From contig NC_083639.1 in the NCBI RefSeq assembly GCF_963576545.1, positions 27,756,647 to 27,820,646 on the forward strand: 64,000 nt of DNA, written 5' to 3'. This document shows, one piece after another, positions 39,545-51,338 of this stretch. The notes under the pieces were generated by a model, which was given only the letters and a program-made list of their open reading frames with translations, ran no database searches and had not been told where the DNA came from. The stretch is from Limanda limanda (lineage: Eukaryota > Chordata > Actinopteri > Pleuronectiformes > Pleuronectidae). The number at the start of each line of letters is the position of its first letter. Position 1 is the first letter of the stretch. The position numbers were made by a program, and so were the translations under genes.

Positions 39545-40140
39545 GTTAAGCTGTTTTCAGACTGGAACTCCACAAAGTGTCCTGGATGTGGGTCTAGACA
39601 TTTGTTTTCGGTTTGTGTTTCACATATGAAGAACACAACAGGAGATTTTCTCATCACTTTCACAACAACGGGAAAATGTCCGGAGCATCCAGACGAGTTG
39701 AAGTCTATGTCAGTGTCTCCTACGTGTGTGTTTCCTCTTTTTCATCCTGAATTATTTATATCCTTTAATCAGGATTGGCAGGAAAAGTTCTGGAGAAAAC
39801 CTGGAGGCACGTCCTCAGCTGTTCTCACACACAGCTCCTCTGGAAGATCTCAGGAAAGTGTCAGAAAGCAGCTTTTGAAACCTTGTGATTCCATTCACAT
39901 CGCATTTCAAACTAATTCACCCCAGCAGAGATGAGCAGCTGTGGGTCGTCTGGGACTTTGCAGCTTCTGTCTCACATTGGTTTGTGAGATTGTGTGAAAC
40001 TGACCCGACAAGTCGCGGCTTCCATGAGGAGGAAGTTCGCTGCTTCCAAGAAAATCCTCTCACACAAAATGCACATAAAAGAAAAGCTCCAGAAAACGTG
40101 AGAGACTTTTCTCCACGAATTCAAACCCATCGACGGAAGA
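39545..40140 (+). repeat. Dispersed element, TTTTCAGAC family (longer copy)
   Basis: Opens GTTAAGCTGTTTTCAGAC like the copy at 26820 and continues with TCACATATGAAGAACACAAC, GGAAAATGTCCGGAGCATCC and GAAAGTGTCAGAAAGC strings that I associate with the same fish element. Overlapping open frames up to 110 codons carry no domain. Confidence 0.4.
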
Positions 40141-40401
40141 GATGATTATTTAAAGAACAGGTTAGAAATTAAATAGACTCGAAGGTTTCCGTCCAACCAG
40201 CGTCTCATGTGGTTCTAACAGAAGCTGCAGCCTAAATATATATCTGTGTGCGTGTGTGTTGCCAGGAAAGACTGTGTGAGTGTGTGTGTGTGTGAATCAT
40301 TTGGCGTTCAATCATGTCAGACACACACACACACACACACACTCAGATAACTATACACAGTAATGGGAACATGATTACACAAGTAGCTCCCCCACATATC
40401 A

Positions 40402-41381
<980 letters not shown>

Positions 41382-41448
41382 GTTGCCATGGAAACATCGC
41401 CTGCTGAGAATGCTTTACGGCGTCTTGAACGGCTCGGGCTATAAAATA
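41382..41448 (+). promoter_or_regulatory. RFX X-box followed by TATA box
   Basis: GTTGCCATGGAAAC at 41382-41395 matches the palindromic RFX X-box GTTRCCATGGYAAC at 13 of 14 positions. TATAAAATA at 41440-41448 is a strong TATA box 45 bp downstream. The region is locally CpG-richer (GCGGGTGACGCG just upstream). Together they would place a start site near 41470, but no coding exon is recognised downstream. Confidence 0.38.
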
Positions 41449-42003
41449 GAAGTTTGAAGTTATTGCCGGCTCTCGGAGGCGCCGTGTGAGAAAAAGTTTT
41501 CCCGCCACTTCCATTAACAGATCTCCCTTCCTGCAGAATTTAATCAGATTATCCAGGAGAAACAGCATCAGGAGATTTATACTTAACGTAAATGAGCAGA
41601 TTCTGGGAACCGTGTGTAGAACTGCCGAGGCAACGCACTCTGAACGTTCCTGCTGTGAATCACTTCAGGTGTTTCACTGAGAGACTGTTAACATTCTGCA
41701 AACTGTTTGGTTTTACATGGAATCATTTCCAACTTTAGTTTTGAAAATCTGGAGACGTCTGAGTCCTGCTCAGCCAAAGAGGCATGGAAGAGGAAAAGGA
41801 AAAATTTACTGACCACACACAGGACAGTTGAAAGTGTCAGTATTTTGTATTATTATTCATTTTCTCTACTATCAAGTCACCCCTGACTTACACCAGCAGC
41901 CAGATATATTTAGATAAACTATAATTCCGCCTTTATCAAAATCTATTCCTAGTCTTATCAACCACTCATTCACACTTTATCTGTCACACACCATTTACAC
42001 TCT
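41449..42003. other. Non-coding stretch
   Basis: Nothing gene-like beyond a 64-codon frame at 41486-41680 with no recognised domain. Confidence 0.45.
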
Positions 42004-42085
42004 GCCGACTGGACTGGAGGAGCCGGGAATCTAACCACCGGCCCTCTGGTTAGTGGACGACCCGTTGTCCCTCCTGAGCCACAGC
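42004..42085 (-). mobile_element. tRNA-derived SINE head (reversed)
   Basis: On the minus strand it reads GCTGTGGCTCAGGAGGG (A-box region), TCGTCCACTAACCAGAGGG, GGTGGTTAGATTCCCGG (degenerate B box) and GGCTCCTCCAGTCCAG. TCGTCCACTAACCA is shared exactly with the SINE at 6666-6800. Only the tRNA-like head is clear. Confidence 0.65.
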
Positions 42086-42251
42086 TTCTTGTTTCTTGAT
42101 GCTCGGTGAAGGTGTCGTCCTGGGTTCTGTGGGTTTGTAGTTAGTTAGTTAGGTTCCACAAGGTTGTATCGTCGAAGCAAATTGGAAGTTGAAATTTAAC
42201 ATTTTAACTGTTAACAGCTGAAAGTATACTTGTTATTATTGCACTGTTAGC

Positions 42252-43244
42252 TAGGGGTGCAACGATTAGTCGACGTCGTCGACAAAAATCGATGACAGGA
42301 ATAGTCGCCGACGAATTTACCCGTCGATGATTCGTTGGTTACGTCACAGCACGTGTTTTTCGTGCCGTGCAGCGGAACTAAACGTCGGTTTACCGGAGGT
42401 GCTGATGAAAGCAGCTGAGGAGTGAGCCATCTCGCTTACTTCCTATCTCTGAAAGTCGCGCATGTGCAATAGCGTCAAAACACGGACCCATGGCGGCCTC
42501 CGCTGCAGCAGCATCGCGCACCAGAAGTGAAAAGTTCCGGAGAACTTCACCCGTAACAGCCCGAAAAAAACTACCTGCAGTATCTGTACAGAGGACCTGC
42601 TCTGCGTGGAAGCAGGACACGCACATTTGAGGAGGAGGAGTCAGGTGTGACTTCGTAACGGAGACGATGCGGACTCGCCTCTGTCAGATGTTATATAAAC
42701 ACGTTTATACCTGTTCGCAGGATTCTAGCATCCATTACAAAAATATGGTTTAAACTTTTTATTAACGTGTTTAAAAGCGAAATATTATCCTATTGCCTGA
42801 CAAACGTCTTTTTTTAATCACAATTATTTAGTCAGAAGAAGACTGTAGTTTCGTTTATTGATGTTTTTATTGCTGTTACTTTCCCTGTCATTTTTGTTAA
42901 CAGGAAAAATGAATACTTGATTTTTAATTTATTTGTTTTATTAGCACTTTGCCTGTCCTTGCTTTTAAATGGACAAAAACTTGATTTTTCTTTGCTTTTG
43001 TGTCAACAGTACCCTTATATGCAACAAAGTTTATTAAAAGACATTTTTTTTGGATGAAGTATCAATTTTTATTGCCTTTATTTTCAGTCACCACGTGCCT
43101 CGAACAACCTCAAGCTAAATTAATAGCTGTTTGCTAAATAAGAGCAATTGAGAATTTGTGTCATTCATAATCCGATTAGTCGATTAATCGTTTCAATAAT
43201 CGGTGACTAATCGACTATCAGAATAGTCGTTAGTTGCAGCCCTA
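42252..43244. mobile_element. Non-autonomous hAT element, 993 bp, with 8-bp target duplication
   Basis: Left end TAGGGGTGCAACGATTAGTC, right end (reversed) TAGGGCTGCAACTAACGACT, both rich in GATTAGTCGA strings as in fish hAT ends. Flanks CTGTTAGC (42244-42251) and CTGTTATC (43245-43252) match at 7 of 8 positions, the length expected for hAT insertion. The interior holds a BED-finger fragment but no catalytic region, so it needs a transposase supplied in trans. Confidence 0.88.
42540..42650 (+). pseudogene. BED-finger exon fragment inside the hAT element
   Basis: The frame from 42540 reads ENFTRNSPKKTTCSICTED, with a Cys-x2-Cys pair at 42576 and 42585, then a HAHL histidine pair at 42618-42629, and stops at 42648. 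This fits the first half of a BED finger (usual start VW.HF) with the conserved Trp changed to Pro. An upstream ATG at 42490 opens an alanine-rich start in a different frame. The rest of the transposase is deleted. Not a functional gene. Confidence 0.6.
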
Positions 43245-44599
43245 CTGTTATCACATAATAAATCAAACCTTACCCAACTACACTGATCTAACAGGGAATC
43301 AAGTTGCTTTGCTTAACTCTGAGACGTGTATTAGCGCCTGGTTCAGCTCTGTTCTGTCTCTAACTTGCTCCTACACACTCATCAATATGGTCACATTCCA
43401 CTTTTCTATCTATTTCCTGTCTCTCACCTCATTGCAGTACCCAGAATCCATCACTTACAGGTCAAAGGGTCAAACACCGCCCCCCCATCTCTCACCTTTA
43501 CCTCCAGGGAGGAGAGGAGCATAATTCCAGTAGTGAAGAGATCCGAGTCGGAGACATTTAGAAGATTTAACTCTCCAGATGCCGATGACTTCACCGGAGA
43601 AAATGGTGGAGAAATAAATGTAATTTAACTCAACATGGAAATTCCCTCCAGCCGCCGGTTATTTAACAGAAAATAACAGTAAATGGTCAAGCAGGTTATG
43701 ATGAGCCACACTCCGATGGGAAATAATTAAAATGTGTCGCCCTCCAGGGCAGAAACAGGAGCTGAGGGAGGAGGGGGAAGGAAGAAAGGAAGAGAGAGGA
43801 GGTGAAGGAGAGGAGGGGAATAGTGTTAAAAGGGTTTAACAGAAGATGGAGGGATGCTGCAAAGAGAAAATCCTCCACTGAGCTTTTTCAGTAACGTGCA
43901 TGAACATGAAATAATATGTAAAAACAGTTAACACACACGCTCTCTCTCTCTTTCTCTCCAACACACACACTGTCTCTTGCTCGGTGCTGTTTGGAAGCTA
44001 ATGAAAGATTTAACGACTCTTTCGCTAATATGTGAACTGAGGGGGTGAGATGTAAATAAAGATACTTTCAAACACGTCCACTATCGACAGTAATGTGCAG
44101 CGGTTCTGCTCAGAGGCCGAAAGGATCACGCAAATAACAATGTGCTGCTACTTGTTGTGAATCATATATATAATAATAATAATAATAAGGCTGTAGTGAT
44201 GCTCGGAGGGTTTACACTCACACCACCTGACCTCTGATGAGAGTCTCTCTGCACCGACCACACCCCCACACACCCCCACACACACCCACACACTCAGTCA
44301 TACATGCAACCAGTGCCTCCTCCAGATCTTAACCATGAACGTTAACATGTGTAGGCACTGTCTCTTTCAGCCTGACCTCGTGCAGGAATACATGAACAGT
44401 CCCCTTATATTCAGATTGCACTACACACTCAAATGCTGTGATCACACACCTATCACTATAGAGTCCAGGTCCTTATATCGTGAAGTAGTGCTCAGTGAAG
44501 GAGTGATGATTTCAAACTGAGTCCTCTGATTATGCCAGATTATTGTTTCGCATCAAAATCCTGGAATTATTCTCTGGGAAAGCGGTGAAAAAGTCAAAC
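43245..44599. other. Non-coding stretch
   Basis: GA-rich 43755-43830, short (AAT)n at 44171-44188, CA-rich 44260-44295. Frames at 43234-43628 (up to 96 codons) overlap in different frames and are unrecognised. Confidence 0.45.
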
Positions 44600-44766
44600 G
44601 ACGCCCTTAAAATGTGATAAAAAATTATTGGATCAAACCACTTTGTCCTGATCTGTGTCAAAATTGAATTCGTCCACTAAGTTTCATGGAAATCGGTGCA
44701 GTCGTTTTTGAGTAACGCTGCTGACAAACAGTCAGACCTCATGGTTAACCTCCTGGGTGGAGGTGC
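44600..44766 (+). repeat. Degenerate interspersed repeat (LINE-tail type)
   Basis: CCACTAAGTTTCATGGAAATCG, then GTGCAGTCGTTTTTGAGTAA, GCTGCTGACAAACAGTCAGAC and CCTCCTGGGTGGAGGTGC follow the order of a very common fish repeat 3' end. A second copy of an overlapping part is at 57400-57640. Family uncertain, probably an RTE- or L2-like LINE 3' region. Confidence 0.55.
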
Positions 44767-45394
44767 AGAGGGATGAGGGACAGATGTTGACAGATGTTGA
44801 CAACCAGGACATGAGGGGACCTTCACCTCAGATGAAAGGGAGAAGAAGAAGGAAGCTGAACTGCGATGACAATACGTCTTATAGTTGTTCAAATGTGTTA
44901 AAATATTGTTAGAGCTGCAGTGATGTATTGATCCAGACGGTATCTGGTGTCCACAGCTGCTTCCTGCTCTTTGACAAACGTCTTCTTCAGGTCCTTCATC
45001 GCTGCAGCCGAGACAAACAGCAGCAGGACACGTGTTTATTAATCTGCAGCCTCCACCTCAGCTCTTCATCCTGAGACATGACAGATTCTCTCCGACTTTG
45101 CTTTTCCGTTTTATTCTCTAAATGTCTCTCACAGCGCTGATACTGTCACTTCAGCTCTGAGGTGAGACGGGGGGGTAAATAAATCGATAGGTGAATCGAT
45201 ACAGCGTGAAAGAAGAATGGAAAAGAAAGAGAAACACAAAGAGGAGTGAGAGGAAGAGGGGGAGGGTAGAAAGACGAGTGCTAGATCTACAAAAAAGAGA
45301 TGAAACAGAGGGAAGACAGAAATAGGTAAAGACGGTGATGAAGGTAAATATTCGAACCCCTAAGACCAAAATACCTTGTGAGGAACACTTTTAA
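44767..45394. other. Non-coding stretch
   Basis: GA-rich patch 45205-45320, no gene. Short open frames only. Confidence 0.45.
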
Positions 45395-45480
45395 CTAATA
45401 GATAATAATAGATAATAATAATAATAACTTTATTTACTTTCATGTAGTATAACATGTACAAGTTTAAGGTCCTTTCCATA
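45395..45480 (-). mobile_element. LINE-tail-like fragment (reversed)
   Basis: GATAATAATAATAATAACTT followed by TATTTACTTTCATGTAGT has the reversed (AAT)n-tail plus CTTTATTT arrangement common at fish LINE ends. Short and weak. Confidence 0.3.
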
Positions 45481-45898
45481 AAACAAAAGCTGACAAAAAA
45501 CAAATATATTGAGACTAAAATATGTTGAAACGATACAATGTATGGAAGTTATAGTTAAATCATCATTAACCTTACGATAAAAGAAAAAACATGTTTATTT
45601 AACTTAAAGCAAGATCGTGAAAGTTAGTCTTAAGCAGTTTATTAAAAAGATTTCAACACTACAAACAATACATTTAAAAAGTGGGAGTTTGCTATAAATC
45701 TTTGATAAATATAGAAAAAAACATATATATTTGTTTGCAGTGTGTTTATAAGCAGTACAGTTAACTAGGCATGACAACATAAACGCATGGGTCAGTGTTT
45801 CAACTTAAAAAGACAGAAAAATAAATCCTCTCGTTCTCCCGACGTGAATTACGGATGCCGGTCAGTCCTGGTGACAGTAGAGCGAGAGCGGTGGCGAC
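45481..45898. other. A+T-rich non-coding stretch
   Basis: Nothing gene-like is seen. Confidence 0.5.
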
Positions 45899-45962
45899 CA
45901 CACGGCGAGGACACGCCTCCACACGGCGAGGACACGCCTTCACACGGCGAGGACACGCCTCC
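45899..45962. repeat. 21-bp tandem repeat, three copies
   Basis: CACGGCGAGGACACGCCT recurs at 45901, 45922 and 45943 with one base difference (C/T) near each unit end. In one frame it reads HGEDTPP or HGEDTPS, but the 83-codon frame has no other support. Confidence 0.9.
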
Positions 45963-46624
45963 AGTCTCGGCTTCTGCTCCACAAACCCTGATCGACCCAC
46001 ACTGGTGCGCTGTGTCTCCTCTGCAGCAAACAGTCTGATCGCTCAATATTTGATGTGAGACTTTTGTGTCTCGTAGACACTTACTGTAAGTTGGGCCGAG
46101 GTCAGAGAGCCGGGAGGCGGCCGCCATGCTTTATTAAAATTCATGTCACACATTAAACTTTCAAAAGGCCCCTGGAAACCTGACTGACTGAAGCCGGAGT
46201 CGTTCAGAGGTGAAGAAGAAACCTTCCTCACGCGACTTCCTGAGTTCTCTCCGTCGTCTTGTAATCGCCCGGGGCAACGCCGTCGGTTTCCAGCAGCTTC
46301 TCCCTTCAAGCACGAGATTCTTTGTTTCCTTCAACTTCAAAAACAGCGTGGTGTGTCAGCAGCTGTGAGCACGTGTGTGAATGTGGGTCAGTGGGACACG
46401 GGAACTCTTCAGAGAAGCAGCAGCTCAGTTTGCACGAGATCCTGAGAGAGAGACTCGTTTGCTCGCTGCTGAGCTCTGAGCTTCAGGCTGAGATGTTCAC
46501 ATGATGCTTGTAAAGTTCAGTCCACACTGGAACTCAGGAAATGTTAAAAGGAATTTGAATAAACTGCAGTTATTGCCGACACCAAACAGAACAGATTCTG
46601 TCCACTTTGCATATTTCATCTTCC
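45963..46624. other. Non-coding stretch
   Basis: Mixed-composition block at 46095-46130 (GGAGGCGGCCGCCATG). No exon or repeat is recognised. Confidence 0.45.
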
Positions 46625-46890
46625 AGACCCATAGGAGTCCACCATGACCTTTGACCTCTGATCTTTGACCACTGATATCGAATCAGTTCATCTTTGACTC
46701 CAGGCGATAACTGAGCATAAGTTTAAGAAATTCCCAAAAGATGAACTTGACACATCAGGGTCAAGAGGCCAAACACATGTTTGTGAGATCACCATGACCT
46801 TCTCATGAGTAGAAGTGATTTCCTCGAGGCGTTCTTGAGATGTTGTGTTTTCAAAGGAATGGGACGGACTCCGAAACATTATGACTGACC
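46625..46890 (+). repeat. TGACCTTTGACC interspersed repeat, copy 1
   Basis: Ordered landmarks: CCATGACCTTTGACCTCTG, AATCAGTTCATCTTTGACTC, AAGAAATTCCCAAAAG, ATTTCCTCGAGGCGTTCTTG, GAATGGGACGGACTCCG and CATTATGACTGACCACCGGC. I recognise this order from a repeat widespread in teleosts. A second copy is at 54595-54870. Confidence 0.65.
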
Positions 46891-47807
46891 ACCGGCTTTG
46901 GAATGATAATCTAATTATTACTCTATTTACAGAAATGAGAGATTTCATGTTACTGGTTTGAAGGTTTAAAGCTAAAACTCGAGCTGATGGGTTCTGTGTG
47001 AGTGTCGGCTCCGGTTTGTGATGCAGGACGCCAGTCCTCATCGACACGCTGCACTTCAACAACTTCCTCGGATAAATACCGGTTGAATAAATGATGAGCT
47101 TTACACTGAGAGTTCAATACTGTAGCATTCTGGGTAATAGCTGCGAAAATGGACCAGTGGCTTCTCGTTGTGTTTGAGATATTAGCTCATAGCAGCTGCT
47201 CCGTAGAGAGTCGATTACACCAGGGCTGAAATAACAAGATGAATTATTAATAAAAAACCTTCATAGGTGGAAACTATTGTTGCTGCTTAGGGGGAAAAAG
47301 GCAGAATTGATCAATTTATATCAGAAATTAATGGATCTATGTGTGAGAAATTAGATTTAATAAGACGTAAGTTGGATTTAGAGCAAGAAATAAAGTAATT
47401 GCAAATAAAGAGCTGCAGCGGGACTGAAGCTGCAGTTCCCCTGTCGTCCTGCAGGAGAACAAGCTGCGTTGATTCTTATTTTACAACAAACTCATCTACC
47501 TGTAAATCAGGAAACATGTTCGCTGAATGTGAGATGTTTTGCGGAGGCTATTGGTGAGAAGAGATTTCATTTTAAATCATTTTAAAGTGAGAATGTGTCG
47601 CCTCTCATGACGGCTCATCGGCGCTCAGCCACAGGAACCATCAGGCTCCTCCCACACGGAGGCAGACGGCTGGTGGGCACACTGGAGAACCAGCTCTGGA
47701 AATTAAACCGGTGGCCTCAGGGTTCATGTCACTGACTAGGTTCTGCAATGTCCCTGTATTCTCAAATTGATGACACCTTTGTTACACATCAGTCTACAGC
47801 TCGCTTG

Positions 47808-47841
<34 letters not shown>

Positions 47842-47989
47842 CTCTTTCTCTCGTTTCTCGTTTCTCATCATATCTCTCAAATAGACCGACAAATGTTCAA
47901 CCCCTCTAATAAACGTAATCTTCATATGATTATATGTAACATTTTGCTGGATAATTTGTGTTGTTTAGCAAAACAATGACTTGTTTCAT
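46891..47989. other. Non-coding stretch
   Basis: (TC)n at 47810-47850. 47630-47740 is GC-richer but unrecognised. No gene. Confidence 0.45.
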
Positions 47990-48095
47990 CCATAAGTCGC
48001 CTGTGCAAGTCATAAATTGTAAAAAGATGGATGACATGACCGTTTCTCAAAAGTGAAGCCTTCTCCATGTTAGTGGGTGGGGTTAAAATGTGAAA
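47990..48095 (-). repeat. Partial dispersed repeat, CATGTCATCCATCTTT family
   Basis: Reversed, it reads CCACTAACATGGAGAAGGC, CTTCACTTTTGAGAAACGG, TCATGTCATCCATCTTTT, the same landmarks as the repeat at 13428-13560 but without the CTCF-like core. Confidence 0.5.
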
Positions 48096-48229
48096 GTACA
48101 CATTAATTATACATTTTCTCAAAGATGAAGAACACATCGGGAGATTAAGACCGCATCTGGGAGGAGAATTCCTTGCTGCAAGTAAACCTCAGGGGGAAAG
48201 TCCCTATACCTGATACTCAGGAGTTCCTC

Positions 48230-48300
48230 AAATCAAATCATATCATATCATATCAAATATACTTTATTGTCCCTGTGGGGGAAATTCTCCTTGGGCCAAA
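48230..48300 (-). mobile_element. LINE 3' end with microsatellite tail (reversed)
   Basis: Reversed it reads GGAGAATTTCCCCCACAGGG, ACAATAAAGTATATTTGATA and TGATATGATATGATTTG: a conserved LINE end followed by a short tandem tail. Strongly 5' truncated. Confidence 0.55.
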
Positions 48301-48613
48301 GTGCTAAAGCAGCTTCAGCAGGACACCAGCACGGGCAGAGCAACATCTTTAAATGAGCATTTTCTAACTCTTTTTTTAGAGTTGACTGGCATCATTTGTA
48401 TATATGTATAAATATATATATATATATATATATATTCAAGTATCTTATGAAGAACTTTCCCGTAAATAAACGTGTTATCCCGTCTCTGCTTGGTCAGATC
48501 TTTAAACCAGGTATGAGGATTATAGACAGAAACCTATGAAGAGTAAAGAGGTTCCCGATCATGTTTTAAAACATCTTCTAAGGAAAATGTTCTTTTGATA
48601 ATTAATATATTTC
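48283..48613 (+). repeat. 3'UTR-like module, copy A
   Basis: Begins AATTCTCCTTGGGCCAAAG. Then follow CACGGGCAGAGCAACATC, an (AT)n run, TTCAAGTATCTTATGAAG, AATAAA (48465-48470), CAGAAACCTATGAAGAGT and GATCATGTTTTAAAACATC. It matches the 3' end of the open frame at 50010-50840 and the sequence after it, so it looks like a stray duplicate of that transcript's end. Confidence 0.85.
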
Positions 48614-48930
48614 AATTCTCCTTGGGCCAAAGTGCTACAGCAGCTGCAGCAGGAACACGGGCAGAGCAACATCTTTAAATTAGCATTTTCTAACTTCTTG
48701 TATTTCTAAGTTAACTGGCATCATTTGTATATATGTATATATATATATATATTCAAGTATCTTATGAAAAACTATTGTGTAAATAAACGTGTTATCCCTT
48801 CTCTGCTTGGTCACATATTTAAACCAGGTATGAGGATTATAGACAGAAACCTATGAAGAGTAAAGAGCTTCCCGATCATGTTTTAAAACATCTTCTAAGG
48901 AAAATGTTCTTTTGATAATTAATATATTTC
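48614..48930 (+). repeat. 3'UTR-like module, copy B
   Basis: Tandem with copy A (331 bp apart) and carrying the same landmarks, with AATAAA at 48782-48787. A third start (TTCTTGGGCCAAAGTG) at 48937 runs only about 40 bp before diverging. Confidence 0.85.
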
Positions 48931-48984
48931 TATTCTTCTTGGGCCAAAGTGCAACAGCAGCTGCAGAACAGTACAATGTGTAAC

Positions 48985-49953
48985 AGAACACAAGGAACAT
49001 ATCGTGGAAGACCCAGAATAAAAGTGAATTGAGTATTGCACCTGCCCTGAAAACACTTAAGAAGATAAAACACTAAAAGGATATGATGCATAAAATATAA
49101 AGCGTTTTTTTAAACTGGCTTTAAAACCTTAAAACCAGAGAGAAAAATGTTCCATGTGGTTTTCAGGTCCTGTCTGAAAACGGCTGTAGTTGTATTGTTA
49201 TGTGACTTAAAGTTTTTGGTATAATAATGGTTCTGTTTATTATTCTTTACATCTGAGTTTAAAGAGAGCAGTACACATAAGTGCGAAGAACAGGTTGAGG
49301 GTTGTTGTGTGTTTTATTGGATGAAGTGATTCAGAAGAAGAAACTTATTTGTACTTAAAAACCCATTCACTTGATTTGAAAGATGTTGTGAGTTGTTGTG
49401 ACAGAAGCACACAATGTGGTCTAATCCCTGTGAGCTGTGTGTGATGTGACCTTAACCCCGTCGCTGCAGCACAACAGAAGTTTAATTGTGTTTTGCTTTG
49501 TGCATCTATGAAACCGAATCTTGTGTGTTATTCCTATGACTTGACATCGCCTCGCTCCACTGCTCTGCTGCTCGTCTTCCTCTCTCCAGAAAGCTGCTCT
49601 TCCTCGCTTGAATCAACCCCATTGTTCTTGTTTTTTCCTCCGTTTTTGTTGTTGTTGTTGTTGTCTTTTGGCGAAGTGAACAACGTTGTTGCGACCACAA
49701 AACAAGAAGCTGTGTTTGAGCAGTGAGATGTTTGCAGGTGGCAGAGTTGAAAAGAGTTTGTGACAGAAGAGTCAGGTCGTGTTACGTAAGATAGAACAAT
49801 AACTGGATCGGAAACAACCTAAACAAAGTCCAGACCTATTCTCTTTCTGCTCATCGTATAAAGAGGAATCCTAGGACATATTTAATCCTTTGATCCTTTG
49901 ATGTAGATAGGTATCATTTAAGTGTATCAAGTCTCAATCCTCACCTGGATTAC
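48985..49953. other. Non-coding stretch upstream of the candidate ORF
   Basis: Terminal motif GTCTGAAAACGGCTGTAG at 49181-49198 is the reverse complement of the TTTTCAGAC family start. (GTT)n at 49646-49663. No clear exon or promoter for the 50-kb open frame is recognised. Confidence 0.4.
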
Positions 49954-50009
49954 TTGGTTTACAAAGTTCACCTGGTTGTAACTGAGCTGCAGATAGAAAG
50001 TCTGACCAC

Positions 50010-50840
50010 ATGGAGGACGGTGTCTTGTCTCCTCCTCCTGCGAGCGGCTCCATTCGTGACCGATCTCCTGCAGGAGGAGAAAAGGAGGGAAATCTCCCAG
50101 GGGTATGTTGGAAATCTGCCAGTCGTGTGTTCAAGATCCAGCTCAGAAAGAGGAAGAGGCACAGACCTGGTCAAACTGAAGAGCAGCCACAGGTGGAGGT
50201 TGATGCTTCATCCACCTGGAGCCCCGAGGAGGAGATGCAGCCGATCAGCAACCGGACTGAGTCCACTCCTCACTCCTCGGTCACGGAGGAGGAGGTGGAG
50301 ATGCTGCCTGAGGCAACTGCTAAAGCTGCATCCACCCAGATCCCTGAGGAGGAGGTGGAGATGCTGTGTGAGGTCATTGTCGATGCTGCATCCACCTGGA
50401 GGAGCCCTGAGGAGGAGGTGGAGCTGCTCTGTGAGGTCACTGTCAATTCTGCATCCACCCGGAGCCCTGAGGAGGAGGTGGAGATGCTGCCTGAGGCAAC
50501 TGCTAAAGCTGCATCCACCCAGATCCCTGAGGAGAAGGTGGAGATGCTGTGTGAGGTCGCTGTCGAAGCTGCATCCACCCGGAGCTCTGGAGAGATTAAG
50601 CAGCCAATCAGCAGCCACACTGACCATGCACTCGCTCTCCTGCAGGACTTTAAAATGAGGGAAATCTTCCTGAGGTCTGGTAGAAATCAGCCGGTCTTGT
50701 TCAAGATCAAACTGAAACCGAGCCGCTCTGAGGAGCAGCCGCCGGTGGACGGAGAATCGGTCCAGGATCGATATTATTACTTAACTCAACCCCAGAAGCT
50801 TGGAGGAGACCAGGAACACGGGCAGAGCAAACAGCTTTAA
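50010..50840 (+). CDS. Hypothetical 276-aa repeat-containing protein
   Basis: Uninterrupted frame from ATG at 50010 to TAA at 50838-50840. I do not recognise the protein. Residues 1-70 are basic (KIQLRKRKRHRPG). Residues about 87-190 hold five tandem units of 20-21 aa of the form STxxPEEEVEMLxExxxxAA; all length differences between units are multiples of three. The C-terminal part (LLQDFKMREI, then PVLFKIKL and EEQPPVDGE) resembles residues near 40-65 (FKIQL, EEQPQVE), suggesting an old internal duplication. Upstream of FKIQL the matching stretch (LLQEEKRREI, GNLPVV) lies in another frame, so the N-terminal part may be frameshifted. No signal peptide, membrane segment or known domain is seen. 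The last residues and the sequence after the stop are shared with modules A and B at 48.3-48.9 kb. The start is the first ATG of the frame; upstream exons are possible. Alternatives are a pseudogene or an open minisatellite. Confidence 0.32.
   Translation: MEDGVLSPPPASGSIRDRSPAGGEKEGNLPGVCWKSASRVFKIQLRKRKRHRPGQTEEQPQVEVDASSTWSPEEEMQPISNRTESTPHSSVTEEEVEMLPEATAKAASTQIPEEEVEMLCEVIVDAASTWRSPEEEVELLCEVTVNSASTRSPEEEVEMLPEATAKAASTQIPEEKVEMLCEVAVEAASTRSSGEIKQPISSHTDHALALLQDFKMREIFLRSGRNQPVLFKIKLKPSRSEEQPPVDGESVQDRYYYLTQPQKLGGDQEHGQSKQL
50285..50584 (+). repeat. 60-bp in-frame minisatellite inside the candidate ORF
   Basis: Five units beginning GAGGAGGTGGAGATGCTG with two alternating types (CCTGAGGCAACTGC and TGTGAGGTC) in order 1-2-2-1-2. 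The two type-1 units are identical over 57 bp, showing recent homogenisation. Unit lengths are 60 or 63 bp. Confidence 0.88.
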
Positions 50841-50894
50841 ATGAGACTTTTCTAACCTCTTTTTTTCTAGAGTTAACTGGAATCATGTGTATAA

Positions 50895-50972
<78 letters not shown>
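50796..50972 (+). repeat. 3'UTR-like module, copy C, left half with expanded (AT)n
   Basis: GCTTGGAGGAGACCAGGAAC, ACACGGGCAGAGCAAACAGC, the stop codon of the candidate ORF, then TTTTCTAGAGTTAACTGG and an (AT)n of about 75 bp (50898-50972). Same order as modules A and B. The right half of this copy is displaced to 51969. Confidence 0.8.
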
Positions 50973-50975
<3 letters not shown>

Positions 50976-51154
50976 GGTGGATGACATGACGCATGATTTT
51001 TCTGTAATTAAGTGTGAATATTTATTTAGATGCATTTTACCACTTAAACAACACATGGATGTGAGGCATATCCATGCAGAAGTACTTTGTTTTAAACTTA
51101 TGATTTTGTATGAAAGATCTGTTATTCTCTCTCAGAACTAGTTATTTTTGTTTT

Positions 51155-51299
51155 TTCAGACAAAAAGCATGCAACGCTTCAAAATGGATGTGCTCGGGCC
51201 CACCCAGTGCTGCTTTGCAGCCCTAAAAATGTTTTATTTCATAATGTTTTCTTTTACTTTGTTGTTACTCTTTTCTCGTGTGTACAATTGTGAAACGTG

Positions 51300-51338
<39 letters not shown>

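Noticed and set aside
45787..46038. 83-codon frame with HGEDTP repeats
   Set aside because: Explained by a 21-bp tandem repeat; both strands are open and flanks show no coding pattern.
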